Source: Balaenoptera acutorostrata
Taxonomy: Eukaryota; Chordata; Mammalia; Artiodactyla; Balaenopteridae
NCBI RefSeq assembly: GCF_949987535.1
Contig: NC_080075.1
Location: 43,997,536 to 44,061,535, forward strand
Length of the DNA: 64,000 nt
Reading direction: 5' to 3'
This document shows positions 1 to 10,120 of this stretch, in pieces. The translations under genes were made by a program, and so were the position numbers. Position 1 is the first letter of the stretch; the number at the start of each line of letters is the position of its first letter. The notes under the pieces were generated by a model, which worked only from the letters and a program-made list of their open reading frames with translations, was not told the origin of the DNA and ran no database searches.

Positions 1-645
1 ATGTACCATTTTACACTTCTCTATGAGAAAGCTACCCTTCCTCCCTCTCAACCTGCACATATCTATATGTTATCTTATTAAATGCTTCCTTTATACAAAC
101 ATACTGTAATTTATGTATGTTTCCATTACAGTACTTAAAAAAAAGATTAAAAAAATCTTTGTCACCTCATCTGCCTTAGTCACTTAACTGGCAACTGAAA
201 ATTCAATGGATCAATTAAGTCGCCAGAAAAAAGTCTCATTATTTTCATACTAATGTTATGTATAGATGACAAAAGTAAAGCTCTTTACTTGCTTGAAATA
301 ACCATTATTTAAAAAACGACATACACACACATATATATGGAGTTGACAATTTATAAACAAGTATTTTCACATTGAGAGATTTGGAGCAGGTGGACTTTCT
401 TTTTTCTTTACACTTTCAGAGCAATTTCACTGCACTGTTTGTGTAAAGATTTAAGTCTTTAATTACTATCTATTAGGAAATACCTCTGATTGATATTACA
501 GTCTTAGAAATCTCTAATAATACTGTGGGAGCAAAATCATACATTGAAAGATACTTTTAAATTTTATTCCTTTCCATGAAATAGACAAAGCCAACCTTCA
601 GGCTTCTTATCCCAGGGGAAAATGTATCACCCAGGACAACTAGGA
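1..645. other. Unique AT-rich non-coding DNA
   Basis: No gene, recognisable repeat family or convincing open frame is visible. There are only short A/T runs and a small ACAC/ATAT patch near 318-340. It ends directly at the left target-site duplication of the LINE-1. Confidence 0.6.
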
Positions 646-660
646 AATTACTTTGGTTTT
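646..660. repeat. Left target-site duplication of the LINE-1
   Basis: The 15-bp AATTACTTTGGTTTT here is repeated exactly at 6569-6583 on the other side of the LINE-1. Read on the minus strand it begins AAAA and is preceded by TG, which suits LINE-1 endonuclease nicking at an A/T-rich site. It defines the insertion limits and places the 120 bp next to it inside the inserted unit. Confidence 0.93.
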
Positions 661-675
661 TTTTTTTTTTTTTTT

Positions 676-792
676 CAGAATTCTGTAGAGAGATTTTATT
701 AAAAGAACAATGAGCCATTCAAATCACTCTGAGTCTTTATAAAGACATGGAGTACAATATAAATTAAATGTTTAGGGACTTCCCTTTCTTTA
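676..792 (-). other. 3'-transduced flanking DNA carried by the LINE-1
   Basis: This segment of about 117 bp lies between the LINE-1's own TAAA tail and a second poly(A) tract, shown as T at 657-675, and both are inside the target-site duplication. On the minus strand it has AATAAA at the complement of 695-700, about 19 nt before the poly(A) start. That is normal cleavage and polyadenylation spacing. It is not LINE-1 sequence. The straightforward reading is that transcription of the parent element read past its own weak signal and used this downstream one. Confidence 0.85.
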
Positions 793-822
793 CTTTATTT
801 ATTTATTTATTTATTTACCATC

Positions 823-828
823 TTTATT
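823..828 (-). terminator. LINE-1 internal polyadenylation signal
   Basis: Complement of TTTATT gives AATAAA at the usual place, just before the TAAA-rich tail of the element. The presence of transduced sequence beyond it implies this signal was bypassed in the source transcript. The same signal occurs at 63705-63710 in the second element. Confidence 0.8.
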
Positions 829-1175
829 GGAGTATAATTGCTTTACAATGGTGTGTTAGTTTCTGCTTTATAACAAAGTGAATCAGCTATACATATAACA
901 TATATCCCCATATCTCCTCCCTCTTGCGTCTCCCTCCCACCCTCCCTATCCCACCCCTCTAAGTGGTCACAAAGCACTGAGCTGATCTCCCTGTGCTATG
1001 TGGCTGCTTCCCACCAGCTATCTATCTTACATTTGGTAGTGTATATATGTCCATGACACTCTCTCTTCGTCCCAGCTTACCCTTCCCCCTCCCCGTGTCC
1101 TCAAGTCCATTCTCTATGTCTGCATCTTTATTCCTGTCCTGCCCCTAGGTTCTTCAGAACCTTTTTTTTTTTTTT

Positions 1176-4100
1176 TTAGATTCCATATATATGTGTTAGC
1201 ATACGGTATTTGCTTTTCTCTTTCTGACTTACTTCACTCTGTATGACAGACTCTAGGTCCATCCACCTCACTACAAATAACTCAATTTCGTTTCTTTTTA
1301 TGGCTGAGTAATATTCCATTGTATATATGTGCCACATCTTCTTTATCTATTCACCTGTCGATGGACACTTAGGTTGCTTCCATGTCCTGGCTATTGTAAA
1401 TAAGGCTGCAGTGAACATTGTGGTACATGACTCTTTTTGAATTATCGTTTTCTCAGGGTATATGCCCAGTAGTGGGATTGCTGGGTCGTATGGTAGTACT
1501 ATTTTTAGTTTTTTAAGGAACCTCCATACTGTTCTCCATAGTGGCTGTATCAATTTACATTCCCACCAACAGTGCAAGAGGGTTCCCTTTTCTCCACACC
1601 CTCTCCAGCATTTGTTGTTTGTAGATTTTCTGATGATGCCCATTCTAACCGGTATGAGGTGATACCTCATTGTAGTTTTGATTTGCAATTCTCTAATGAT
1701 TAGTGATGTTGAGCATCCTTTCATGTGTTTGTTGGAGATCTGTATATCTTCTTTGGAGAAATGTCTATTTAGGTCTCCAGCCCATTTTTGAATTGGGTTA
1801 TTTGATTTTTGATATTGAGCTGCATGAGCTGCTTCTATATTTTGGAGATTAATCCTTTGCCAGTTGCTTTGTTTGCAAATATTTTCTCCCATTCTGAGGG
1901 TTGTCTTTTCATCTTGTTTATGGTTTCCTTTGCTGTGCAAAAGCTTTTAAGTTTCATTAGGTACCATTTGTATATTTTTGTTTTTATTTCCATTACTCTA
2001 GGAGGTGGGTCAAAAACGATCTTGCTGTGATTTATGTGATAGAGTGTTCTGCCTATGTTTTCCTCTAAGAGTTTTATAGTGTCTGGCCTTACATGCAGGT
2101 CTTTAATCCATTTTGAGTTTATTTTTGTGCATGGTGTTAGGGAGTGTTCTAATTTCATTCTTTTACATGTAGCTGTCCAGTTTTCCCAGCACCACTTATT
2201 GAAGAGGCTGCCTTTTCTCCATTGTATATTCCTGCCTCCTTTATCAAATATAAGGTGACCATATGTGCGTGGGTTTATCTCTGGACCCTCTACCCTGTTC
2301 CTTTGATCTATAATTCTGTTTTTGTGCCAGTACCATACTTGATTACTGCAGCCTTGTAGTATAGCCTGAAGTCCAGGAGCCTGATTCCTCCAGCTCCGTT
2401 TTTCTTTCTCAAGATTGCTTTGGCTATTCGGGGTCTTTTGTGTTTCCATATAAATTGTGAAATTTTTTGTTTGAGTTCTGTGAAAAATGCCATTGGTAGT
2501 TTGTTAGGGATTGCATTGAATCTGTAGATTGCTTTGGGTAGTAGAGTCATTTTCACAATGTTGATTCTTCCAATCCAAAAACATGGTATATCTTGCCATC
2601 TGTTTGTATCATCTTTAATTTCTTTCATCAGTGTCTTATAGTTTTCTGCATACAGGTCTTTTGTCTCCTTAGGTAGGTTTATTCCTTGGTATTTTATTCT
2701 TTTTGTTGCAATGGTAAATGGGAGTGTTTCCTTAATTTCTCTTTCAGATTTTTCATTATTAGTGTATAGGAATGCAAGAGATTTCTGTGCATTAATTTTG
2801 TATCCTGCTACTTTACCAAATTCATTGATTAGCTCTAGAAGTTTTCTGGTGGCATCTTTAGGATTCTCTATGCATAGTATCATGTCATCTGCAAACAGTG
2901 ACAGCGTTACTTCTTTTCCAATTTGGATTCCTTTTATTTCTCTTTCTTCCCTGATTGCTGTGGCTAAAACTTCCAAAACTATGTTGACTAATAGTGGTGA
3001 GAGTGGACAACCTTGTCTTGTTCCTGAACTTAGAGGAAATGGTTTCAGTTTTTCACCATTGAGAACAACGTTGGCTGTGGGTTTGTCATATATGACATGT
3101 ATTATGTTGAGGTAAATTCCCGCTATGCCTACTATCTAGAGGGTTTTTATCAAATGGGTATTGAATTTTGTCAAAAGCTTTTTCTGCATCTACTGAGATG
3201 ATCATATGGTTTTTCTCCTTCAATTTGTTAGTATGGTTTATCACATTGATTGATTTGTGTATATTGAAGTATCCTTGCCTTCCTGGGATAAACCCCACTT
3301 GATCATGGTGTATGATCCTTTTAATGTGCTGTTGGATTCTGTTTGCTAGTATTTTGTTGAGGATTTTTGCATCTATGATCATCAGTGATATTAGACTGTA
3401 GTTTTCTTTTTTTTGTGACATCTTTTTCTGGTTTTGGTATCAGGGTGATGGTGGCCTTGTAGAATGAGTTTGGGAGTGTTCCTCCCTCTGCTATATTTTG
3501 GAAGAGTTTGAGAAGGATAGGTGTTAGCTCTTCTCTAAATGTTCAATAGAATTCACCTGTGAAGCCATCTGGTCCTAGGCTTTTGTTTGTTGGAAGATTT
3601 TGAATCACAGTCTCAATTTCAGTGCTTGTGATTGGTCTGTTCATATTTTCTATTTCTTCCTGGTTCAGTCTCAGAAGGTTGTGCTTTTCTAAGAATTTGT
3701 CCATTTCTTCCACGTTGTCCATTTTATTGGCATAGAGTTGCTTGTAGAAATCTCTCATGATCCTTTGTATTTCTGCAGTGTCAGTTGTTACTTCTCCTTT
3801 TTCATTTCTAATTCTATTGATTAGACTCTTCTCCCTTTTTTCTTGATGAGTCTCGCTAATGGATTATCAATTTTGTTTATCATCTCAAAGAACCAGCTCT
3901 TAGTTTTATTGATCTTTGCTATCGTTTCCTTCATTTCTTTTTCATTTATTTCTGATCTGATCTTTATGATTTCTTTCCTTCTGCTAACTTTGGGGTTTTT
4001 TTTTTTTTCTTCTTTCTCTAAAGGCTTTAGGTGTAAGGTTAGGCTGTTTATTTGAGATGTTTCTTGTTTCCTGAGGTAGGATTGTATTGCTATAAACTTC

Positions 4101-4987
4101 CCTCTTAGAACTGCTTTTGCTGCATCCCATAGGTTTTGAGTCGTCGTGTTTTCATTGTCATTTGTTTCTAGGTATTTTTGATTTCCCCTTTGATTTCTTC
4201 AGTGATCACTTGGTTATTTAGTAGTGTATTGTTTACCCTCCGTGTGTTTGTATTTTTTATAGATTTTTTTCCTGTAATTGGTATCTAGTCTCATAGTGTT
4301 GTAGTCGGAAAAGATACTTGATACAATTTCAATTTTCTTAAATTTACCAAGGCTTGATTTGTGACCCAAGATAAGATCTATCCTGGAGAATATTCCATGA
4401 GCACTTGAGAAGAATGTGTATTCTGTTGTTTTTGGATGGAATGTCCTATAAATATCAGTTAAGGTCATCTTGTTTAATGTATCATTTAAAGCTTGTGTCT
4501 CCTTATTTATTTTCATTTTGGATGATCTGTCCATTGGTGAAAGTGGGGTGTTAAAGTCCCCTCCTATGATTGTGTTACTGTCGATTTCCTCTTTTATGGC
4601 CGTTAGCATTTGCCTTATGTATTGAGGTGCTCCTATGTTGGGCGCATAAATATTTACCATTGTTATATATTCTGCTTGGATTGATCCTTTGATCATTCTG
4701 TAGTGTCCCTCTTTGTCTCTTGTAACAGTCTTTATGTTAAAGTCTATTTTGTCTGATATGAGAATTGCTACTCCAGCTTTCTTTTGATTTCCATTTGCAT
4801 GGAATAGCTTTTTCCATCCCCTCACTTTCAATGTGCATGTGCCCCTAGGTCTGAAATGGGTCTCTTGTAGACAGCATATATATGGGTCTTGTTTTTGTAT
4901 CCATTCTGCCAGTCTATGTCTTTTGGTTGGAGCATTTAATCCATTTACATTTAACGTAGTTATCGATATGTATGTTCCTTTTCCCAT
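1176..4987 (-). pseudogene. LINE-1 ORF2 (endonuclease/reverse transcriptase), inactivated
   Basis: ORF2p nicks target DNA and reverse-transcribes LINE-1 RNA at the nick. The start ATG at 4987 opens an apurinic-like endonuclease domain (4214-4987, 257 residues) with CLQETH, NIYAPN and GDFNTPLSP motifs. The conserved catalytic SDHN is SDYN here (codon at 4301-4303), so the essential His is lost. Reverse-transcriptase pieces follow in shifted frames: 3543-3758 ([10 protein letters not shown], then a stop), 3086-3421 ([13 protein letters not shown]) and 2308-2976 with an intact FADD catalytic motif at 2884-2895. The C-terminal part (1347-1940) keeps a Cys/His knuckle, CX3CX7HX4C, at 1557-1610. 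A TAG at 1347-1349 replaces the usual Trp codon, and the ancestral stop is near 1176. Total length of about 3.8 kb equals a normal ORF2. Confidence 0.95.
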
Positions 4988-5044
4988 TTTCTTAATTGTT
5001 TTGGGTTTGTTATTGTAGGTCTTTTCCTTCTCTGTGTTTCCTGC

Positions 5045-5942
5045 CTAGAGAAGTTCCTTTAGCATTTGTTGTAAAGCGGGTTTGGTGCTGCTGATTTCTT
5101 TTAGCTTTTGCTTGTCTGTAAAGGTTTTAATTTCTCCATCGAATCTGAATGAGATCCTTGCTGGGTAGAGTAATCTTGGTTGTAGGTTTTTCCCTTTCAT
5201 CACTTTAAATATGTCCTGCCACTTCCTTCTGGCTTGCAGAGTTTCTGCTGAAAGATCAGCTGTTAACCTTATGCGATTCCTTTTTATATTATTTGTTTTT
5301 CCCTTGCTGCTTTTAATATTTTTTCTTTGTGTTTAATTTTTGATAATTTGATTAATTTGATTAAACATGTCTTGGCATGTTTCTTCTTGGATTTATCCTG
5401 TATGGGACTCTCTGTGCTTCCTGGACTTGATTGACTATTTCTTTTCCTATATTAGGGAAGTTTTCAACTATAATGTCTTCAAATATTTTCTCAGTCACTT
5501 TCTTTTTCTCTTCTTCTTCTGGGACTCGTATAATTCAAATGTTGGTGTGTTTAATGTTGTCCCAGAGGTCTCTGAGACTGTCCTCCATTCTTTTCATTCT
5601 TTTTTCTTTATTCTGCTCTGCAGTAGTTATTTACACCACTTTATCTTCCAGGTCACTCATCCGTTCTTCTGCCTCAGTTATTCTGCTATTGATTCCTTCT
5701 AGAGAATTTTTAATTTCATTTATTGTGTTGTTCATCATTGTTTGTTTGCTCTTTAGTTCTTCTAGGTCTTTATTAAATATTTCTTGTATTTTCTCCATTC
5801 TATTTCCAAGATTTTGGATCATCTTTACTATCATTACTCTGAATTCTTTTTCAGGTAGACTGCCTGTTTCCTCTTCATTTGTTTGGTCTGGTGTGTTTTT
5901 GCCTTGCTCCTTCATCTGCTGTGTGTTTCTCTGTCTTCTCAT
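5045..5942 (-). pseudogene. LINE-1 ORF1 (RNA-binding chaperone), inactivated
   Basis: ORF1p is the trimeric RNA-binding protein that coats LINE-1 RNA. The first 103 codons (5631-5942) are open. They begin MRRQRNTQQMKEQGK and run into a heptad-patterned coiled coil rich in Glu, Lys, Ile and Leu (NLGNRMEKIQEIF, RITEAEERMSDLED). A stop directly after DKVV then breaks the frame. The rest of the RNA-recognition and C-terminal domain can be followed in other frames to a stop at 5045-5047, about 57 bp before the ORF2 start, which is normal bicistronic LINE-1 spacing. The length of about 0.9 kb is close to the family norm. Confidence 0.9.
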
Positions 5943-6568
5943 TTTGCTTAACTTACTGTGTTTGGGGTCTCCTTTTTGCAGGCTGCAGGTTCATAGTTCC
6001 CATTGTTTTTGGTGTCTGTCTGTAAGGTTGGTTCAGTGGGTTGTGTAGGCTTCCTGGTGGAGGGGACTGGTGCCTGTGTTGTGGTGGATGAGGCTGGATC
6101 TTGTCTTTCTGGTGGGCAGGACCACATCCAGTGGTGTGTTTTGGGGTGTCTGCGACCTTATCATGATTTTAGGCAGCCTCTCTGCTAATCAGTGGGGTTG
6201 TGTTCCTGTCTTGCTAGTTGTTTGGCATAGGGTGTCCAGCACTGTAGCTTGCTGGTCATTGAGTGGAGCTGGGTCTTAGTGTTGAGGTGGAGATCTCTGG
6301 GAGAGCTTTCGCCATTTGATATTACATGGAGCCAGGAGGTCTCTGGTAGACCAATGTCCTGAACTCAGCTCTCCCACCTCAGAGGCACAGGCCTGACACC
6401 TGGCCGGAGCACCAAGACCCTGTCAGCCACACAACAAATACATGTAATCAGGGGCCAATGGTCAGGTCCTCCTTCTTAATTCCATCTTATCCAATCAAGT
6501 AGAGACTTGAGAAAACAAAGCAGCTCCACTGAAGAATAAAGGACTCTGTCGGAACCCACAAGCCAACC
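5943..6568 (-). promoter_or_regulatory. LINE-1 5' UTR / internal promoter region
   Basis: About 626 bp upstream of ORF1, more GC-rich than the coding part, ending exactly at the right target-site duplication. By position this is the 5' UTR that holds the internal RNA polymerase II promoter in LINE-1 elements. I cannot tell whether it is complete or slightly 5'-truncated. It has no open frame of note. Confidence 0.7.
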
Positions 6569-6583
6569 AATTACTTTGGTTTT
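6569..6583. repeat. Right target-site duplication of the LINE-1
   Basis: Exact copy of the 15 bp at 646-660. It lies at the 5' end of the minus-strand element. Confidence 0.93.
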
Positions 6584-6759
6584 CATAAATGATGGGCCAT
6601 GTAAAATTTTTGAGTATGCTAATTAGAGCTTCTATGTCTGGAATTTTATCTTAACTATCAAAAGAAAAAGCATTTTATGGATGAGTTTTTGTAAAGTAAG
6701 CCATCATGTCCTGGAAATTCAGGGAGAAAAGCAACAAGATAATATTTTTCAATACTGAC

Positions 6760-7060
6760 CTCCTACTAAATTCCAGGCATTGGGAAAAAGACTATTAAGA
6801 TTTTTTTTAAAATCAAAATCTTTGCTCCCATGGGGCATGTATTCTGATCAGAGGAGAAAAACAAAATATGAACAAAATAAAAATTAAATAGCATATTAGA
6901 TGGTAAAAATTGCCAAGGACAAAAAAAAAGCAGAAAAGAAAAGAAGGGGTGCCACGAGGAAGGTTGATTTTATTTTGGGTCATCATGGGAGACCACACTG
7001 AGAATGTACATTTGAGCAAAGACTTGGAGACAATTTACTTACATTAATGTATAACCTAAA
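6760..7060 (+). repeat. Ancient dispersed repeat, family not assigned
   Basis: The order of phrases (tissue-atlas-like 'lost-identity' text is absent; only short landmarks remain) matches a widespread old mammalian repeat: a start like CCAGGCATTGGG, then a CATGGGGCATGTATTCTGAT block, then TAGATGGTAAAAATTGCCAAGG, then ATTTGAGCAAAGACTTGGAG. The same landmark order recurs at 20.1-20.96, 22.87-24.06 and 28.36-28.52 kb. No coding potential. Confidence 0.45.
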
Positions 7061-7132
7061 TATATATTATATTTAATATTAATATGTAGCTTTATATGTA
7101 ACACATGTTATATTAATTAAAAAGTCATGTTG

Positions 7133-7386
7133 TGCTGCGGAGCAACTAGGCCCGTGAGCCACAGCTACTGAGCCTGTGCGTCTGGAGCCTGTGCTCCACA
7201 ACAGGAGAGGCCGCGATAGTCAGAGGCCCGCGCACCACGATGAAGAGTGGCCCCCACTTGCCACAACTAGAGAAAGTCCTCGCACAGAAACGAAGACCCA
7301 ACACAGCCAAAAATAAATAAATAAATAATAAAAATAAAGGAATTCCTTAAAAAAAAAAGTAAAATAAATATCCTTCTTTAAAAAAA
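7133..7386 (+). mobile_element. CHR SINE, 5'-truncated
   Basis: Matches the body of the other CHR SINEs here, but begins at TGCTGCGGAGCAACTAGG, so roughly the first 95 bp with the A and B boxes are missing. It is flanked by direct repeats AAAAAGTCATGTTG at 7119-7132 and 7387-7400. The tail is composite: an AAATAAATAA run, then about 45 bp including the palindrome AAGGAATTCCTT (7338-7349), then a second A run. Confidence 0.93.
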
Positions 7387-7400
7387 AAAAAGTCATGTTG

Positions 7401-7664
7401 AATTGGATTTCATCCAAAGAGAGGATAGCAAAACAAACAAATAAAATAGGCTAGAGGTGGTATGGCATCGGACCACCTGGAAGACTGGTCCTTATATGTC
7501 TGTCACAACCTCCCCATTTTGAGTCCATAATCCATTATCTGTCCTTGGAGTAAACCTGTCACCTGGGGGCTCTGGAGTGATAGCAGTTCTGGCCAGGTTG
7601 TATGAAAATGCACCTGTGTTAAGATCTTGACTCTGTTACTGTGTAACACACAGATAATCAGATA
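7401..7664. other. Non-coding unique DNA
   Basis: No gene or clear repeat seen. There is no open frame of interest. Confidence 0.5.
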
Positions 7665-7850
7665 GTCATGACCACTTTTTAGCTCTTATTTCCAGCCAGG
7701 CCCTGCCCATTAAACACCTCTGTGAAGTATTATCATGTCCATTTTGAATCCGAGTAAAGCAGAGTTCTGAGAAAGTAACCAACATGGCAAAGTTCAGCCA
7801 ACTAGTGAGTAGAAAAGTGAATTCTTTGACTACTGTACCACAGCTCTTTC
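7665..7850 (-). repeat. MIR SINE relic
   Basis: Diverged MIR in reverse orientation: a CCATTTTGAATCCGAG core, AGAAAGTAACCAACATGGC (the 'taagtaacttgcc' landmark), then CTACTGTACCACAGCTC at its tRNA-derived end. This is an old tRNA-derived SINE family, long inactive. Confidence 0.6.
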
Positions 7851-7869
7851 TCTAGATGTTAGGACAAAA

Positions 7870-8589
7870 TAAAAGCAGAAACCAAATCAAACCAATCTGT
7901 AGTGTCAATCAAGAATAGCAAATGTATGGGAAGGTTAACAACAATTTGGGGTAGAGGTTGAAAGCACCATTAACTTTGAAGTTAAATTCTACCATTTATG
8001 TATCCGGTGGTGCTCCTTGATGTAAAATGTGGAGACCAGATAAAACTTTTAATAGGAACTGCCAATTTATTGATGCTTCATTCTTTCCTGATGGTGGCAT
8101 CTGCTAACCTATATGGCATTTTTGTATAGATAGAAAAAATGAGGCCTTTACTCCAAATGGAGACAGCTCAGTGCCGGGACTAGGCAAGGGGACTTCCGGT
8201 AAGATCTGTGTCCTCACTGGGTGTCACTGTGCATGTATTCTTGGCAGCAATTCTTGGGAGCCCTACTTTCAAATTTTAAACAGTGGTGACCTGCCTAGTG
8301 AAAGGAGTGGGAGAAGCTCCACCTTGACTTGAAGTGTTCCTTTTCTTCACGCTCTTGTGTGACTCCATCTTTAAACATCATGTTTCTTGACTGACATTTT
8401 GAAAAATTCATCATGGCAAGTGCAATATTAGGAATTCTAATAAAAATCTATAAGGAGAAAAATTTATTTTGGTAACAGGACAATCTTGAATGAGCAGGTC
8501 TGAAGCTGCTGAACACTTTCTGCTCACCCTCTTTCTATTCAGTTTCCTTCCAGTATATGGGAATGAGCCATTTCAAGCATAACATCTTG
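7870..8589. other. Non-coding unique DNA
   Basis: Repeat-poor, with no convincing open frame on either strand and nothing recognised. Confidence 0.5.
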
Positions 8590-8745
8590 GGATAATAGAT
8601 AAACGTGGGTTTTTGAGCCAGAAAGATGTGAATTCAAAGCCCAGCTCTGCCATTTACAAACTGTATGATTTTGGCTAAAGTCCTTCATCTTTCTAGCTGA
8701 ACTTGTTTCCTTTTTGATGTAAAAGAAATGGGATAATAGCTTTGT
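8590..8745 (+). repeat. MIR SINE relic
   Basis: Shows CCCAGCTCTGCCATTTACAA followed by the GTATGATTTTGGCTAAAGTC and TTGTTTCC landmarks of the MIR tRNA-like and core parts, then AATGGGATAATAG. Confidence 0.75.
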
Positions 8746-8869
8746 TTTTCAAGATTTTTTTGGAAGATCGAATTTCTACCTGGACTTGTTTCTCCCTTGA
8801 CTCTGCCACCTAGCTGATGTCTTTAGGAAAAGATCCCTTTTCCTTGGTCCTAGGCCCTCCAGAAGGTCA

Positions 8870-9210
8870 CTGCGGTTCTATCTTTACAACCCCATCTCCA
8901 GTCACTGCCATCTTCCATTCCTTCACAACCACAAATTCTCTATTTCTGCACTGCTCTTTATGCTTCCATAATACCAAAATGATTCTAATTCCCCCAAACA
9001 CGCCATAGTATTTCATACCTCTATGCCTTTTATCACACTATTCCCTCTTCTAGGAGCCACATCTCCCCACAGTCTCTTTGGAAAATTCCTATTCGTCCAT
9101 AAGTCTTGACTTAGTTTTTACAAAGATTAAATGAAAAAAAAAAAAAATACATGCTATGTGCTCAGGACAGTGGATGGCACAGAAGAAGAGTTCCATAAAT
9201 GTTTGCTCTC
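8870..9210 (+). repeat. L2 LINE relic followed by a MIR 3' end
   Basis: 8870-9115 has L2-like phrases (ACACTATTCCCTCTTCTAGG, TCCTATTCGTCCATAAGTC). 9116-9210 then shows a MIR-like end (AAGATTAAATGA, GGATGGCAC, CATAAATG). Both are degraded and non-coding. Confidence 0.55.
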
Positions 9211-9289
9211 TCTTCCCTATGCAAACCCTTTCCATAAAATTAAATATGCTTCTTCCTCTGTGTAATTGTATCACGTACATCCTACCTTA

Positions 9290-9510
9290 TTGGAGAGAGG
9301 CAATATGGATGCACATAGTGAAGAAAGCATGAGATTGGAACAGTCTCCGCTCTGACCTAGCTCTGCCACTTTACTAACTCTGCACTTTGAGCAAATTATT
9401 TGAGCTCCATGGCTTGTACACCAGGGATAACATTATTTACTTTTCCCAATGATTGTAAAGACTAGAATTAATGACTTTATAGTATATGGCCAATAAAACA
9501 GCCACTATTA
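9290..9510 (+). repeat. MIR SINE relic
   Basis: CTAGCTCTGCCACTTTACTA, TGAGCAAATTATTTGAGCTC and AATGATTGTAAAGA follow the MIR order. Confidence 0.7.
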
Positions 9511-9829
9511 GTACACTATACAAATCAACTGCTGCTACTCTACAGTGACACCCCTCCACATCACTATGAATGGAGTCCAAAAAAATTAATCTTAAAAAAA
9601 CAAGTTGAGTTGTTATGCCATTAAGTTTTGAGTGTAGGTGAGTTTGAAGCCAGGAATGAAATCCAGTATTCAACCATGCTATATCTGAATTTGCTCTGTT
9701 GCACAGTGCATTACTGTGGGATTATTTTCACTATTACTGTGTATTTTCTTTCATGTCTACTTTATTTACTAGACTATTAGTTCCTTATGTACAGACCACA
9801 TATTTTTAGCATAGTCTAGATTACACATG

Positions 9830-10120
9830 TATCATCTAATTCTGTGACCCTGGGCATATTACTTAAACTCCCTAAATCTTGGTCTCCTCATTCTAAAATG
9901 AGGATGATAATAAAAATAATGCCTACCTTATAGAAGATTGTGAGAAGTAAATGGCTGAGGCATGTAACAGATTCTGGCACTTAATAAATGCTCACTAAAG
10001 GTTAGCAATGATCATCATCATCTTGTTATTATCACCATTATGATTATTGTTGTTAGAGACCCCAGCACCTATCAAAGAGCCTGTTTATAGATGAGGCTTT
10101 CAATAAATCTTAGTTTAAAA
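9830..10120 (+). repeat. MIR SINE relic with L2-like 3' end
   Basis: CTGTGACCCTGGGCATATTA, CTCCTCATTCTAAAATGAGG, GCCTACCTTATAGAAG and CTTAATAAATGCTCACTAAA are clear MIR landmarks through about 10040. 10055-10115 (CCCAGCACCTATCAAAGAGC, TTCAATAAA) resembles an L2 terminus. Confidence 0.75.

Larger units (their letters stand above)
661..6568 (-). mobile_element. Near-full-length LINE-1 retrotransposon with 3' transduction
   Basis: An autonomous non-LTR retrotransposon lying on the minus strand. Reading 3' to 5' along the plus strand: terminal poly(T) (657-675), transduced flank (676-792), TAAA-type tail (793-817), 3' UTR with its own AATAAA (823-828 on the complement), ORF2 (1176-4987), ORF1 (5045-5942) and 5' UTR (5943-6568). 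Exact 15-bp duplications flank it. The ORFs match known LINE-1 proteins but contain stops and frameshifts, so the copy is dead. It resembles the artiodactyl/cetacean LINE-1 lineage, and the 3' UTR is nearly the same as that of the element at 63.69 kb, which suggests a fairly young subfamily. Confidence 0.95.

Noticed and set aside
781..790. GGGACTTCCCT near 776-786 resembling the start of a CHR SINE
   Set aside because: The match stops after about 11 bases and none of the SINE body follows; it is part of the transduced flank.
5367..6048. Plus-strand frame of 205 codons rich in Phe, Ser and Leu that looks like membrane segments
   Set aside because: It is antisense to LINE-1 ORF1; the hydrophobicity comes from reading the complement of a Lys/Glu-rich coding sequence.
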